Shown: positions 1-10,267, counted from the first letter of the stretch. The stretch: 64,000 nt of DNA from Methylorubrum sp. B1-46 (GCF_021117295.1 NZ_CP088247.1:2805001-2869000); one strand, 5' to 3'. Numbers and translations: made by a program. The notes: a model not told the origin generated them from the letters alone.

Positions 1-694
1 GGGCGGCCGCCGTCATCACCTCGCGTCCGCCCGCGGCGGCGAGAAGACGGAAGAAGGGATTGAGGCCGTAGCGCCCGACGAGCACCACGCCCGCGACCGC
101 GACCGCCGCCCGGCCGGTGGAGCGCAGGCCCTCGTCGACCCAGCCGTCCTTCGGCGTGGCGCCGGCCGAGGCGAGCAGCGGCAGCAGAGCCAGGATCGCC
201 ACCACCGAGATATCTTGGAACAGGAGCACCGCGAAGGAGCGCCCGCCATAGGGCGAGCCGAGATCGCCGCGCTCTTCGAGGAGTTGGAGCGCCACCGCCG
301 TCGCCGAGAGCGCGATGGCGATGCCGACGACGCCTGCCGCCGCCGGCGTCAGGCCGTAGGCGAGGGCCGCGCCCGCGATGACCAGTGAGCACAGCGCCAA
401 CTGGGCGGCCCCGAGCCCGAAGATGTCGCGCCGCATCGAGACGAGCCGCGAGATTTCGAGTTCGAGCCCGACGATGAACAGCAGCAGCACGACGCCGATC
501 TCGGCGACGCTCGCCGCTGTCTCGGGCTCGGCGATCAGCGAGAAGCCCGCCGGTCCAATCACCACGCCCGCGACGAGGTAGCCGATCACCGCGCTCTGGC
601 CGAGCAGGCGCACGAGCGGAACGCCGATCACCGCCGCCGACAGGAAGGTCAGCACCGGCGGCAGGAAGCTGGCATGGTCCGTGGCGCTCGCCAT
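1..694 (-). CDS. KefB/KefC-type monovalent cation:proton antiporter (CPA2), C-terminal part beyond window
   Basis: An open frame starts at the ATG complementary to 692-694 and runs off the left edge, giving 231 residues. The protein is a run of hydrophobic helices carrying CPA2 hallmarks: GYLVAGVVIGP near residue 38, LLLFIVGLELE near 70, the ALSATAVALQLL stretch near 130, and VLLFQDISVV near 155. CPA2 proteins exchange K+ or Na+ for protons across the inner membrane. Whether it carries the C-terminal TrkA-N domain of true KefB/KefC cannot be seen. It is divergent from ispH. Confidence is high for the family and low for the substrate. Confidence 0.85.
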   Translation of the reverse strand, partial: MASATDHASFLPPVLTFLSAAVIGVPLVRLLGQSAVIGYLVAGVVIGPAGFSLIAEPETAASVAEIGVVLLLFIVGLELEISRLVSMRRDIFGLGAAQLALCSLVIAGAALAYGLTPAAAGVVGIAIALSATAVALQLLEERGDLGSPYGGRSFAVLLFQDISVVAILALLPLLASAGATPKDGWVDEGLRSTGRAAVAVAGVVLVGRYGLNPFFRLLAAAGGREVMTAAA

Positions 695-1024
695 GAAAGC
701 CCGTTGCCTCGCTCGATCCGGAAGGGGAAGGGCTTCCCCTTAGCCCGCTCGCCCCGCCATCGCGAGGGTGATTTGCGTGTCGTTCGTCACATGCCCTGCC
801 CGCGCGAACGGCCTGCGAACGAGCCGAAAGCGATCCGCGTGCCGGCGGTGTCCGCGGGCATGGTTGCCACAGGAGCGCGGATGCAGGCCCCTGAATGGCC
901 GGTGGGGGTCACGGATCGCGCCACCTGTGCTATGTAAAGGCGACGGACAGGCACCAACCTGTCGCGGCTTTCGGGCTGGCCGCTGTTGACAGACCCGGCC
1001 ACCCCTCTCCACATCCGCCGGATC
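695..1024. other. Divergent intergenic region between antiporter and ispH
   Basis: This 330-base gap separates two divergent starts and must hold both promoters. A weak extended -10-like TATGTA lies near 933, about 90 bases before ispH. I see no convincing small gene, RNA or repeat. Confidence 0.4.
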
Positions 1025-2047
1025 ATGAGCGCTGACACCATCAACCTCACCGCCGACCCGAACCGGGTCCCGCAGCCGGCCGTGACAGGCGACAAGCCGC
1101 CTCTCGAGATCCTGCTGTGCGCCCCCCGCGGCTTCTGTGCCGGCGTGGTGCGCGCCATCGACGTGGTCGAGCGGGCGCTGGCGATCTACGGAGCGCCGGT
1201 CTACGTCCGCCACGAGATCGTCCACAACAAATACGTGGTCGAGACCCTGAAGCGGAAGGGCGCCGTCTTCGTGCGCGAGCTGGACGAGGTGCCCGATAGC
1301 GGCGCCCCCGTCATCTTCTCCGCCCACGGCGTCGCCAAGACCGTGCCGCAGAACGCCGATGCGCGCGGCCTCACCACCATCGACGCCACCTGTCCGCTGG
1401 TGACCAAGGTTCACCGCGAGGCCGAGATTCACCACAAGCGCGGGCGCCACGTCCTGCTCGTCGGCCATTCCGGCCACCCGGAGGTCGTCGGCACCATGGG
1501 CCAATTGCCCAAGGGCTCGATCACCCTGGTCGAGGACATCGACCAGATCGATGCCCTCAATCCTCCGCCGGATCAGGCTCTGGCCTGGGTGACGCAGACG
1601 ACCCTGTCGATCGACGACACCAAGCACATCGTCGAGGCGCTCAAGGCCAAGTTCGAAGGCATCCACGGTCCGCACAAGGACGACATCTGCTACGCCACCA
1701 CCAACCGCCAGGAGGCGGTCAAGGAGGTAGCGCCGCGGGTTGATGCGCTGATCGTGGTCGGCTCCTCCAACTCCTCGAATTCGCAGCGTCTGCGCGAGGT
1801 TGCCGAGCGGGCCGGCTGCCCGATCACCCGGCTCGTTCTGCGCGCCGAGGAGATCGACTGGGACGCCTTCAAGGACATCCGCCGCCTCGGTCTCACCGCC
1901 GGCGCCTCGGCACCGGAGGTTCTGGTGGAGGAGATCATCGACGCCTTCGCCGCGCGTTTCGATGTGACGGTGGATCAAGTCTCGGTGACCGTCGAGGACA
2001 TGTCCTTCCCGCTGCCGCGTGAGCTGCGCAGCGAGGCCGCCGAGTAG
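1025..2047 (+). CDS. ispH: 4-hydroxy-3-methylbut-2-enyl diphosphate reductase
   Basis: IspH reduces HMBPP to IPP and DMAPP, the last step of the MEP isoprenoid pathway, using an oxygen-sensitive 4Fe-4S cluster in the cytosol. The 340-residue protein has the cluster cysteine in [12 protein letters not shown] (Cys38), a second in [11 protein letters not shown] and a third in [10 protein letters not shown], matching the three conserved ligands. I chose the ATG at 1025. An in-frame TTG at 986 would add 13 residues with no family support. A strong hairpin follows the gene, and thrB begins about 95 bases downstream. Confidence 0.95.
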   Translation: MSADTINLTADPNRVPQPAVTGDKPPLEILLCAPRGFCAGVVRAIDVVERALAIYGAPVYVRHEIVHNKYVVETLKRKGAVFVRELDEVPDSGAPVIFSAHGVAKTVPQNADARGLTTIDATCPLVTKVHREAEIHHKRGRHVLLVGHSGHPEVVGTMGQLPKGSITLVEDIDQIDALNPPPDQALAWVTQTTLSIDDTKHIVEALKAKFEGIHGPHKDDICYATTNRQEAVKEVAPRVDALIVVGSSNSSNSQRLREVAERAGCPITRLVLRAEEIDWDAFKDIRRLGLTAGASAPEVLVEEIIDAFAARFDVTVDQVSVTVEDMSFPLPRELRSEAAE

Positions 2048-2093
2048 GGCGGCGCCTTCGCCGGCACCTCAAGAGCCGGCCGAACGACCTCCA

Positions 2094-2118
2094 GGGGCGC
2101 CCACGGCGCCCCTTTCTC
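2094..2118 (+). terminator. Intrinsic terminator after ispH
   Basis: A perfect 8-bp stem GGGGCGCC/GGCGCCCC with a CAC loop is followed by TTTCTCTT. It sits 47 bases after the ispH stop and 26 bases before the thrB start, so it may only partly attenuate thrB. Confidence 0.7.
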
Positions 2119-2143
2119 TTGCGCGAACCCGGCAGCACTCCCC

Positions 2144-3109
2144 GTGGCGGTCTACACCGACGTATCCGACGAGGCGCTGCGCGCCTTCCTCACAGAGTAC
2201 GATATCGGCGCGTTGCTCTCCTGCAAGGGCATCGCCGAAGGCGTCGAGAACTCGAATTTCTTCCTGCATACGAGCACGGGCAACTACATCCTCACCCTCT
2301 ACGAGAAGCGGGTGAGCGAGGCAGACCTGCCGTTCTTCATCAATCTGATGGGCCACCTGGCCCGCGCCGGCCTCGCCTGCCCGCAGCCGGTGCGCAACCG
2401 CGCCGGCACCGCGCTCGGGCGCCTCTGCGGCCGGCCGGCGGCCATCGTCACCTTCCTCGACGGCGTCTCCTTGAGCCGCCCGAATGCGGAGCATTGCCGG
2501 GCGCTCGGTGCCGCCTTGGCCGGGCTCCACGCTGCGGGCCGCGATTTCCCGATGGTGCGCGAGAACAACCTGTCGGTGGGAGCATGGCGGCCGCTCTTCA
2601 AGCAGGCCGAGGCGCAGGCGGATACGGTGGCGCCGGGGCTCGCCGCCCGCACCCGCGCAGACCTCGATGTTCTGGAAGCCTCATGGCCGAAAAATCTGCC
2701 GGGCGGCGTCATCCACGCCGACCTCTTCACCGACAACGTCTTCTTCATCGGCGACGCGGTGTCGGGCCTGATCGATTTCTACTTCGCCTGCACCGACGCG
2801 TTCGCCTACGATCTGGCGATCAGTCTCAACGCATGGTGCTTCGACGCCGACGGCACCTTCCATCGCGAGAAGGCCGGGGCGATGATCGCGGGCTACGACG
2901 CGGTGCGTGCGCTGGAGCCCGCGGAGATCGGGGCGCTACCGATCCTGGCCCGCGGTGCGGCCATGCGATTCATGCTGACCCGCCTCGTCGACTGGCTCAA
3001 CGTCCCGCCCGGCGCCCTGGTGCAGCCCAAGGACCCGCTGGAATACGACCGGCGGCTGACCTTCCACCGCACCGCGACCGATGCGCGGGATTACGGCTGG
3101 GAAGGGTAG
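2144..3109 (+). CDS. thrB: Homoserine kinase (aminoglycoside-phosphotransferase fold)
   Basis: This enzyme phosphorylates homoserine to O-phosphohomoserine in threonine synthesis. The 321-residue protein is the alphaproteobacterial type with the choline/aminoglycoside kinase fold, not the GHMP type of E. coli. The catalytic loop reads GGVIHADLFTDNVFF near residue 190 and the metal-binding segment is LIDFYFA near 207. The start is the GTG at 2144, giving the family-typical N-terminus MAVYTDVSDEAL. It lies just downstream of ispH on the same strand, an arrangement I recall in many Rhizobiales. Confidence 0.93.
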   Translation: MAVYTDVSDEALRAFLTEYDIGALLSCKGIAEGVENSNFFLHTSTGNYILTLYEKRVSEADLPFFINLMGHLARAGLACPQPVRNRAGTALGRLCGRPAAIVTFLDGVSLSRPNAEHCRALGAALAGLHAAGRDFPMVRENNLSVGAWRPLFKQAEAQADTVAPGLAARTRADLDVLEASWPKNLPGGVIHADLFTDNVFFIGDAVSGLIDFYFACTDAFAYDLAISLNAWCFDADGTFHREKAGAMIAGYDAVRALEPAEIGALPILARGAAMRFMLTRLVDWLNVPPGALVQPKDPLEYDRRLTFHRTATDARDYGWEG

Positions 3110-3158
3110 GCGACGCAGAGCCCTCTCTCGCCGAGCGAGGATGGCTCACGTCTTTCGC

Positions 3159-3641
3159 TCAGAGCACCTTCAGCAGCGCTTCGGCGCCCGACACCTCGGC
3201 CTTGGACGGCGTGTCCTCGACATTGAGGATCCGCACCACGCCGTCATCGACCAGCATCGCGTAGCGCTGGGAGCGCGGGCCGAGGCCGAAGCCCGAACCG
3301 TCCATCTCCAGGCCGATCGCCTTGGCGAACTCGGCGTTGCCGTCGGCCAGGAACTCGATGCCCTCGGCGCCGCTCTGCTGCTGCCACGCATTGAGCACGA
3401 AGATGTCGTTGACCGACGTCACGGCAATCACATCGACGCCGCGGGCCAGGATCTCTTCGCGCTTGGCGACGAAGCCCGGCAGATGGTTGCGGTGGCAGGC
3501 CGGTGTGAAAGCACCCGGCACGCCGACCAGCACGACGCGGCGTCCCTTGAACACGTCGTCGGTCGTCTTGGCCTGCGGACCCTCCGGCCCGCTCACCCGA
3601 AAGGTGACCTGGGGCAGGTGATCGCCAACCTGAATCGTCAT
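3159..3641 (-). CDS. Peroxiredoxin, Prx5-like redoxin family
   Basis: This is a thiol peroxidase of about 160 residues that reduces hydrogen peroxide and alkyl hydroperoxides. The peroxidatic cysteine lies in VPGAFTPACH (Cys49), the Prx5/AhpC-TSA signature, and there is no other clear resolving cysteine, which suggests a 1-Cys or glutaredoxin/glutathione-linked type. The ATG at 3641 gives MTIQVGDHLP; an upstream in-frame start adds only six residues. It converges with thrB, with about 50 bases between the stops. Confidence 0.9.
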   Translation of the reverse strand: MTIQVGDHLPQVTFRVSGPEGPQAKTTDDVFKGRRVVLVGVPGAFTPACHRNHLPGFVAKREEILARGVDVIAVTSVNDIFVLNAWQQQSGAEGIEFLADGNAEFAKAIGLEMDGSGFGLGPRSQRYAMLVDDGVVRILNVEDTPSKAEVSGAEALLKVL

Positions 3642-3765
3642 CCGAACACTCCTCGGCAAAAGTCACGAACCGTTAGACGCGCAGCAGGCACCTGTCGAGG
3701 CACCGACATCCCGCCCACGCGTTTGGCTTATGGATCAATGGCGGCTGCCGCATTAGCATAGTCCG

Positions 3766-4374
3766 ATGCAGAGACCCGACCCCGCGCTCAAAGACCCGGC
3801 CTATCTCGACGGCCAGTTCCTCGTGGCCATGCCGGGGATCGGCGACGAGCGATTCGCGCGCTCTGTGATCTATCTCTGCGCCCACTCGGCGGACGGGGCG
3901 ATGGGCATCATCGTCAACAAGCCGGTTGCAGATCTGAACATGCCGGATCTGCTGATCCAGCTCGACATCGCCAGCGAGGCGGACGCGATCCGCCTGCGCG
4001 AGCGGGTCGGCCATATGCCGGTGCTGATGGGCGGTCCGGTCGATGCCAAGCGCGGCTTCGTTCTGCACACCGCCGACTTCCACATCGATCAATCGACGCT
4101 GCAGATCGACGAAGGTGTCTGCCTCACGGCGACGGTGGAGATCCTGCGCGCCATCGCCGACGGGCGCGGACCCTCGAACGCGGTGCTGGCGCTGGGCTAT
4201 GCCGGCTGGCAGGCAGGCCAGCTCGAGAACGAGATTCTCGCGAACGGTTGGCTGAACTGCCCGGCCGATCCCGAGCTGATCTTCGATCCGGGGCTCGGCA
4301 CCAAGTACGATCAGGTTCTCAAGGCGATCGGCATCGACCCCGCCATGCTCTCGGCCGAGGCCGGTCGGGCCTGA
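3766..4374 (+). CDS. YqgE/AlgH family protein
   Basis: This 202-residue cytosolic protein belongs to the UPF0301 (YqgE/AlgH) family, whose biochemical role is unsettled. Family features visible are [13 protein letters not shown] at residues 9-21, a [23 protein letters not shown] segment, GGPV near 86 and [12 protein letters not shown] near 145. The length is normal for the family. It is monocistronic here, followed by a palindromic intergenic repeat. Confidence 0.9.
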   Translation: MQRPDPALKDPAYLDGQFLVAMPGIGDERFARSVIYLCAHSADGAMGIIVNKPVADLNMPDLLIQLDIASEADAIRLRERVGHMPVLMGGPVDAKRGFVLHTADFHIDQSTLQIDEGVCLTATVEILRAIADGRGPSNAVLALGYAGWQAGQLENEILANGWLNCPADPELIFDPGLGTKYDQVLKAIGIDPAMLSAEAGRA

Positions 4375-4387
4375 CGCACGGATTCGC

Positions 4388-4475
4388 CGTCATCGCGAGG
4401 CGAAGCGTGGCAACCTAGGGCACGACCTTGCCGGAGATGGCGCCCTGGATCACTTCGCTGACGCTCGCGATGACG
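4388..4475. repeat. Long imperfect palindrome with 34-bp arms (intergenic repeat type)
   Basis: The left arm (4388-4421) starts CGTCATCGCGAGGCGAAGC and the right arm (4442-4475) ends ACGCTCGCGATGACG. Most positions pair across a 20-base loop. The layout matches the family of alphaproteobacterial intergenic palindromes with TCATtGCGAG ends and a GCCCTGGAT core. It sits between convergent genes and could also act as a bidirectional RNA hairpin. No second copy was seen in the window. Confidence 0.75.
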
Positions 4476-4511
4476 GGGAGGCAGGATCGAACCGGTCAAC
4501 CGGAATCGATC

Positions 4512-5576
4512 TCAGACCCGCCCGTGCACGAGGTCGTGGATGAAGCCGAGCTTCGTCACCACGGCCGGACCGAGCACGAAGGGGTAGAGGTCGCCCTCGC
4601 CCATGGCGCGGCTGACGCTGTTCATGGCGAAGACGAAGGGCAGCCATGCATCGATGATCTGCTCGATCGTATCGGTGCAATAGGGATCGAAATCGACCCG
4701 CGCGGCGAGTTCGCCCTCGACGTCGGCCTTCGGCTTCACCTGCATGCCGAAGGCGCCCGCCATCTCCAGGGTGTCGACGATGTGCAGGTAATGCGCCCAG
4801 GTTTCCGCGAAGTCCTCCCAGGGGTGCGTCGTGGCGTAGGCCGAGACGAAGCTCTCCTGCCAGTTCGGGAGCGGACCCTGATCGTAGTGGCGCTGGAGCG
4901 CGGCGCCGTAATCCTGCGAGTCATCGCCGAACACCGCCCGGCACGGCTCCAGCTTGCCGGCGTCGCGCACGAGGATGTCCCAGTAATGGTGGCCGACCTC
5001 GTGGCGGAAATGGCCGAGCAGCGTCCGGTAGGGCTCACCCATGGCGGTCCGGCGCTTCTCGCGCTCGGCCGGGTCGGCCTCCACGAGGGCGATGGTGATG
5101 ATGCCGTTCTCGTGGCCGGTCATCACCTTCGGACCGCTCGCATCCGGCGGATCAGCCAGGAAGTTGAAGATCAGGCCGTGCTCTGGGTCTTCGACGCGCG
5201 TCTTCAGCGGCAGGTTCCAGCGCAGCAGGGTGTAGAACAGCCGGTGCTTGGCGTGCTCCATCTCGCGCCAGCGTTTCAGGTTCACCGGGTCGCTCACGTC
5301 CGGCACGATGCCGTTGTGGCGGCAGGCGAGGCAGAAGGCGTCGGTCGTGCCCGGCGGCACCATCCAGTTGCAGGTGTCGTGCGACGCGTTGGTGCAGAGG
5401 AAGCTTGGGTGCTCGGGCGCCGCGAGAGGGGTCCAGGCGTTGTTGTCGCCCGCAGGCTCCAGGGCGGAGATGCGGCCGAGCTGGGGCAGGTAGGCCAACC
5501 GGTGGCCGCAGCGCTCGCAGGAGCGGTTCTCGAAATACAGGACGTTGTCGCAGGACTGGCAGCGAAAGAGTTTCAT
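4512..5576 (-). CDS. Putative zinc-binding metallopeptidase with N-terminal zinc ribbon
   Basis: This 354-residue protein begins with a rubredoxin-like zinc ribbon (CQSCDN at residues 6-11, CERCG near 21) followed by a large domain with FRHEVGHHYWD, an HExxH-type motif. It belongs to a putative zinc-binding metallopeptidase family of unknown substrate. I chose the ATG at 5576 because it gives MKLFRCQSCDN; the longer in-frame extension is proline- and arginine-rich non-family sequence. It lies downstream of alaS on the same strand with a gap of about 180 bases. Confidence 0.85.
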   Translation of the reverse strand: MKLFRCQSCDNVLYFENRSCERCGHRLAYLPQLGRISALEPAGDNNAWTPLAAPEHPSFLCTNASHDTCNWMVPPGTTDAFCLACRHNGIVPDVSDPVNLKRWREMEHAKHRLFYTLLRWNLPLKTRVEDPEHGLIFNFLADPPDASGPKVMTGHENGIITIALVEADPAEREKRRTAMGEPYRTLLGHFRHEVGHHYWDILVRDAGKLEPCRAVFGDDSQDYGAALQRHYDQGPLPNWQESFVSAYATTHPWEDFAETWAHYLHIVDTLEMAGAFGMQVKPKADVEGELAARVDFDPYCTDTIEQIIDAWLPFVFAMNSVSRAMGEGDLYPFVLGPAVVTKLGFIHDLVHGRV

Positions 5577-5759
5577 CGGCTCACGGGAACGTTGACGCTC
5601 CGCTCCCGATCCAGCGCAGACAGGATCCGGGAACGGAATGCGCCGGGCACAAGGCTCGGAGGCGGCGGGGGTTCGCGGCCAACCAAGCCGCGAATTCACT
5701 CACCGTTCCGTGATCGATGCTGATTTTGTTCGGCTGTCTCCTGCCTGCGCGCGGGCGGG

Positions 5760-8435
5760 TCAGGCGGCGGCAAGCGCCTCGCTGATGGCCGCGAGCGCGG
5801 CATCCGCACCGGCACCGTTCGGGCCGCCGGCCTGAGCCATGTCCCGGCGCCCGCCACCGCCCTTGCCGCCGAGATGTCCGGCGCCCGCGCGCACGAGGCC
5901 GACCGCGTCGTAGCGGTCGGTGAGATCCTCGGTGACGCCGACAACGAGCCCGGCCTTGCCGTCGGCCGAGACGCCGACGATGGCGACGATACCGGAGCCG
6001 AGGCGGCTCTTGCCCTCGTCGGCCAGACCCTTGAGGTCGCGCATCTCGACCCCCTCGACGACGCGGGCCATCAGCTTCACGCCGTTGACCTCGCGGGCCT
6101 CGTCTCCGCCGCCCGCTGCGCCGCCCATGGCGATCTTCTTGCGCGCGTCGGTCAGCTCCTTCTCTAGCCGGCGGCGCTCCTCGATCAGGGCGGAGAGCCG
6201 GTCCGGCACGTCGCCCACCGGTGCCTTGAGCAGGCTGGCGAGCTGGCTCAGCGTGCGGCTCTCGCTGGCGCGGTGACGGCGCGCGGCCGTGCCGGTCATC
6301 GCCTCGATCCGGCGCACGCCGGCGCCGACCGCACTCTCGCCGAGCACCGTGATCTGGCCGATCTCGCCGAGTTGCGACACGTGGGTGCCGCCGCACAGCT
6401 CGATCGAGAAGTTCGGCAACCGGCCCTCGACCTCGCGGCCCTCGTCATCGACGGGCCGTCCCATGGAGACGACGCGGACCTCGTCGCCGTACTTCTCACC
6501 GAACAGCGCGCGGGCGCCCGATTCGATCGCCTCGTCCACCGCCATCAGCTTGGTCACCACCGGCGCGTTCTGGAGCAGCACCGCGTTGGCAATCTCCTCG
6601 ACGCGATTCAGCTCCGCCTCGTCGATGGGCTTCGGGTGGCTGATGTCGAAGCGCAGGCGCTCGGGGGCGACGAGCGAGCCCTTCTGGGCCACGTGGTCGC
6701 CGAGCACCTGACGCAGCGCCTCGTGCAGCAGGTGGGTGGCCGAGTGGTTGGCGCGGATCGCGGCGCGGCGGGCGTGATCGACCTTCATCTCCACGGCCGC
6801 GCCGACGGAGAGTGTGCCTTCCTCGACCGTGACGTGATGCACGAACAGGTCGCCGAGCTTCTTTTCCGTACCCGTCACGCGCGCCATGAGGCCGGGCCCG
6901 GAGATCGTGCCGGTATCACCGACCTGTCCGCCGGACTCGCCGTAGAACGGTGTCTGGTTGACGACGACGATGCCGGACTCGCCGGCCTTGATCGTCTCGA
7001 CCTCGCCGCCCTCGCGCAGGAGGGCGCTGACGACGGCCTCGGCGGTCTCGGTCTCGTATCCGAGAAATTCCGTCGCGCCGGTGCGCTCCTTGATGCCGAA
7101 CCAGACGGTCTCGGTCGCGGCCTCGCCCGAGCCCTGCCAAGCGGCACGCGCCGCCTGCTTCTGGCGCTGCATCGCCGCGTCGAAGGCCCCCGTGTCGACG
7201 CCGATGCCGCGGGCCTTCAGCGCGTCCTGGGTCAGGTCGAGGGGGAAACCGTAGGTGTCGTAGAGGGTGAAGGCGGTCTCGCCCGAGAGATTCTGGCCAG
7301 CGCTCAAATCGCGGGTCTCCGCGTCGAGGATGGCAAGGCCGCGCTCCAGGGTCTTGCGGAAGCGGCCCTCTTCCAGGCGCAGGGTCTCGGAGATCAGGGC
7401 CTCGTTGCGGACGAGTTCGGGGAAGGCCTGTCCCATCTCGCGCACCAGCGTCGGCACGAGGCGGTACATCACCGGATCGCGGGCGCCGAGCAGTTCGAGG
7501 TGGCGCATGGCGCGGCGCATGATCCGGCGCAGCACGTAGCCGCGGCCCTCGTTCGACGGCAGCACGCCGTCGGCGATCAGGAACGAGGTCGAGCGCAGAT
7601 GGTCGGCGATGACGCGGTAGGAGGCGCGCGTCGCGGGCTCCGGCGCGCGCGACACGGCGTGGGCCACCGCATCGATCAGGGCGCGGAACAGGTCGGTGTC
7701 GTAGTTCGAGTGGACGCCCTGGAGGATCGCGGCCATCCGCTCCAGGCCCATGCCGGTATCGATCGAGGGCCGGGGCAGGGGATTGCGCACCCCCGGCTCG
7801 ACCTGCTCGTACTGCATGAAGACGAGGTTCCAGAATTCGAGGAAGCGGTCGCCATCCTCGTCCGGAGAGCCGGGCGGTCCGCCGGCCAAAGCCGGGCCCT
7901 GGTCGATGAAGATCTCGGAGCACGGGCCGCAGGGGCCGGTATCACCCATCTGCCAGAAATTGTCGGAGGTGCCGATCCGGATGATCTTCTCGTCCGAGAA
8001 GCCGGCAATCTTCCGCCACAGGCCCGCGGCCTCGTCGTCATCCGCGTAGACGGTCACCAGCAGCCGCTCGGGCGTGAGGCCGAACTCCTTGGTGATCAGC
8101 TTCCAGGCCAGCTCGATCGCATCGGCCTTGAAATAATCGCCGAAGGAGAAATTGCCGAGCATCTCGAAGAAGGTGTGGTGCCGGGCGGTGTAGCCGACAT
8201 TGTCGAGATCGTTGTGCTTGCCGCCGGCGCGAACGCATTTCTGCGACGAGGTCGCCTTGACGTAGGGCCGCTTCTCGACGCCGGTGAAGACGTTCTTGAA
8301 CTGCACCATGCCGGCGTTGGTGAACATCAACGTCGGGTCGTTCTTCGGCACCAGCGAGGACGAGGGCACCACTGCGTGCCCGGCATCCCGGAAGTAGTCC
8401 AGGAAAGTCGATCGGATCTCGTTGACGCCGCTCAT
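5760..8435 (-). CDS. alaS: Alanyl-tRNA synthetase
   Basis: This enzyme charges tRNA-Ala in the cytosol. The 891-residue length is normal. The N-terminus has the class II catalytic core ([13 protein letters not shown] near 40, [16 protein letters not shown] near 62). The editing domain shows [12 protein letters not shown] and CGGTHV, the zinc site of the AlaX-like domain. The C-terminal DHHA1 domain ends in [15 protein letters not shown]. recA lies upstream on the same strand, separated by a terminator, so alaS probably has its own promoter. Confidence 0.97.
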   Translation of the reverse strand: MSGVNEIRSTFLDYFRDAGHAVVPSSSLVPKNDPTLMFTNAGMVQFKNVFTGVEKRPYVKATSSQKCVRAGGKHNDLDNVGYTARHHTFFEMLGNFSFGDYFKADAIELAWKLITKEFGLTPERLLVTVYADDDEAAGLWRKIAGFSDEKIIRIGTSDNFWQMGDTGPCGPCSEIFIDQGPALAGGPPGSPDEDGDRFLEFWNLVFMQYEQVEPGVRNPLPRPSIDTGMGLERMAAILQGVHSNYDTDLFRALIDAVAHAVSRAPEPATRASYRVIADHLRSTSFLIADGVLPSNEGRGYVLRRIMRRAMRHLELLGARDPVMYRLVPTLVREMGQAFPELVRNEALISETLRLEEGRFRKTLERGLAILDAETRDLSAGQNLSGETAFTLYDTYGFPLDLTQDALKARGIGVDTGAFDAAMQRQKQAARAAWQGSGEAATETVWFGIKERTGATEFLGYETETAEAVVSALLREGGEVETIKAGESGIVVVNQTPFYGESGGQVGDTGTISGPGLMARVTGTEKKLGDLFVHHVTVEEGTLSVGAAVEMKVDHARRAAIRANHSATHLLHEALRQVLGDHVAQKGSLVAPERLRFDISHPKPIDEAELNRVEEIANAVLLQNAPVVTKLMAVDEAIESGARALFGEKYGDEVRVVSMGRPVDDEGREVEGRLPNFSIELCGGTHVSQLGEIGQITVLGESAVGAGVRRIEAMTGTAARRHRASESRTLSQLASLLKAPVGDVPDRLSALIEERRRLEKELTDARKKIAMGGAAGGGDEAREVNGVKLMARVVEGVEMRDLKGLADEGKSRLGSGIVAIVGVSADGKAGLVVGVTEDLTDRYDAVGLVRAGAGHLGGKGGGGRRDMAQAGGPNGAGADAALAAISEALAAA

Positions 8436-8575
8436 CGGATAGGCTCGGAAATCAAGTCGCGTCGGGAGCCGGCTGACGGGCAGCGCGGCAGCATTGTCGG
8501 GCCCTCATACGGGCCGAAGCTGTGCAAGTCACGTCGGCAGGTCCGTGGCGGATGACGGAGGACGCGCCATGCACG

Positions 8576-8604
8576 AAAAAGGCCCGCCGCTCGCGCGACG
8601 GGCC
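8576..8604 (-). terminator. Intrinsic terminator after recA
   Basis: Reading the minus strand, GGCCCGTCG and CGGCGGGCC form a stem followed by TTTTTCG. It lies about 30 bases after the recA stop and before alaS. Confidence 0.8.
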
Positions 8605-8636
8605 GGTCTCGATTGGCTCCGGTGGAGCGGAGCGGG

Positions 8637-9737
8637 TTACGCCTCGCCCTCGTCCAGATCCTCGGCGGTCGGCTTGGCATTCTCGAGGATGCGGTCGGCA
8701 ACCAGCCCCGAATTCTGGCGGATCGAGGCTTCGATCTTGTTCGCGATATCCGGATTGTCGCGCAGAAAACCCTTGGAATTCTCGCGGCCTTGGCCGAGGC
8801 GCTGGCTGTCGTAGGAGAACCACGCGCCCGACTTCTCGACGATGCCGGCTTTCACGCCGAGGTCGATCAGCTCGCCGACCTTCGACACGCCCTCGCCGAA
8901 CATGATGTCGAACTCGACCTGCTTGAAGGGCGGCGCGACCTTGTTCTTGACGACCTTGACGCGCACCGAGTTGCCGATGGCCTCGTCGCGATCCTTGAGC
9001 GTCGAAACGCGGCGGATATCGAGGCGCACCGAAGCGTAGAACTTCAGCGCGTTGCCGCCGGTGGTGGTCTCGGGGCTGCCGTACATCACGCCGATCTTCA
9101 TGCGGATCTGGTTGATGAAGATCACCATGCAGTTCGAGCGCGAGATCGAACCGGTGAGCTTGCGCAGGGCCTGGCTCATCAGGCGCGCCTGGAGGCCCGG
9201 CTGGCTCTCGCCCATCTCGCCCTCGATCTCGGCGCGCGGCGTCAGCGCGGCGACCGAATCGACCACGAGCACGTCGATGGCGCCGGAGCGCACCAGCGTG
9301 TCGGTGATTTCGAGCGCCTGCTCGCCGGTATCGGGCTGCGAGATCAGCAGGTCGTCGAGGTTGACGCCGAGCTTGCGCGCATAGACCGGGTCGAGGGCGT
9401 GCTCCGCGTCGACGAAGGCGCAGACGCCGCCCTTCTTCTGGGCCTCGGCGATCGTGTGGAGCGCCAGCGTCGTCTTGCCCGACGATTCGGGGCCGTAGAT
9501 CTCGATCACCCGACCGCGCGGCAGGCCGCCGACGCCGAGCGCGATGTCGAGGCCGAGCGAACCCGTCGAAACGGTCTCGACCTCCTGCACCTTGTCGGTC
9601 TTGCCGAGGCGCATGATCGAGCCCTTGCCGAAGGCGCGCTCGATCTGCGTCAGCGCAGCCTCGATCGCCTTGGACTTGTCCTTGTCGGCTGCTGCCATTG
9701 TCGAGGAATCCACCATCTTCAGCGCAGGCTGGGCCAT
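8637..9737 (-). CDS. recA: Recombinase RecA
   Basis: RecA forms the ATP-dependent strand-exchange filament and is the coprotease for LexA in the SOS response. The 366-residue protein has Walker [10 protein letters not shown] near residue 79, Walker [11 protein letters not shown] near 155, the MGS-like loop L1 region and [15 protein letters not shown] near 230, plus the usual acidic tail ending DLDEGEA. The start at 9737 gives [12 protein letters not shown]; a later in-frame ATG is possible but less typical. A LexA-type direct repeat lies about 63 bases upstream. Confidence 0.98.
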   Translation of the reverse strand: MAQPALKMVDSSTMAAADKDKSKAIEAALTQIERAFGKGSIMRLGKTDKVQEVETVSTGSLGLDIALGVGGLPRGRVIEIYGPESSGKTTLALHTIAEAQKKGGVCAFVDAEHALDPVYARKLGVNLDDLLISQPDTGEQALEITDTLVRSGAIDVLVVDSVAALTPRAEIEGEMGESQPGLQARLMSQALRKLTGSISRSNCMVIFINQIRMKIGVMYGSPETTTGGNALKFYASVRLDIRRVSTLKDRDEAIGNSVRVKVVKNKVAPPFKQVEFDIMFGEGVSKVGELIDLGVKAGIVEKSGAWFSYDSQRLGQGRENSKGFLRDNPDIANKIEASIRQNSGLVADRILENAKPTAEDLDEGEA

Positions 9738-10267
9738 CGCGAGGCTTCCTTATGCATGGGAGGGGCACGGCGCTCAATCCGCCGGAGCTGATCGATTTCG
9801 TACCTGTTTTGTTCTCATCGCGCAAGGGCTGCGTCGGTGCTTTCCGGTCCGCCGCCGCATCGCGCCGTTCCCCGTCCGGATGCCGCGTTCGTTTCGAAGT
9901 GGACGGGACTACGGAATTGATAAAGTGGTCTGCGACGATTATGTTACGCCCGATGTGGAAATAACTAACGATTTCCATTTGAAATTGATGAGTGATGATT
10001 TTCATAGCTCTCCATAATTTTTTAGACAGCAAAGCAAGATCATATTAAAAAGGTGAAGATCAATATGAAAATAAAAACATAGATGAAGTAAATATGAAAA
10101 ATCTGCGTATAATTCTGGCTTTGCTTTGAGTTCGGGCCGACACTGTCAAGTTGAATTCTTTCGAAGAGCAATGGTCATGCCCGGCATCTTGATGTCACGT
10201 TCAACTCAGAATGAGAAAGCCAGGACATCGACGGTATCTCGGTCGTATGCGTGACGAGGCCATCGTC
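9738..10267. other. Intergenic region upstream of recA with AT-rich block
   Basis: The first 150 bases are of normal composition and hold the recA promoter and LexA-like site. From about 9905 to 10190 the sequence becomes strikingly AT-rich compared with everything around it. It has many A and T runs, and an inverted pair CAAAGCAA (near 10030) and TTGCTTTG (near 10120). No open reading frame of recognisable character covers the block. Confidence 0.6.
9800..9814 (-). promoter_or_regulatory. Candidate LexA (SOS) box of recA
   Basis: The plus strand reads GTAC-N7-GTTC, equivalent to GAAC-N7-GTAC on the recA strand. This differs by one base from the alphaproteobacterial LexA direct repeat GTTC-N7-GTTC. 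The position, 63 bases before the recA start, is right for a repressor site. Confidence 0.55.

Noticed and set aside
740..1978. Long minus-strand open frame opposite ispH
   Set aside because: It is the antisense shadow of a well-supported ispH gene in GC-rich DNA; the same applies to long frames opposite alaS, recA, cckA and acnA.
3110..3158. Short repeated GAG-rich segment between thrB and the peroxiredoxin gene considered as a terminator
   Set aside because: The possible stem is short and imperfect, with no T-run.
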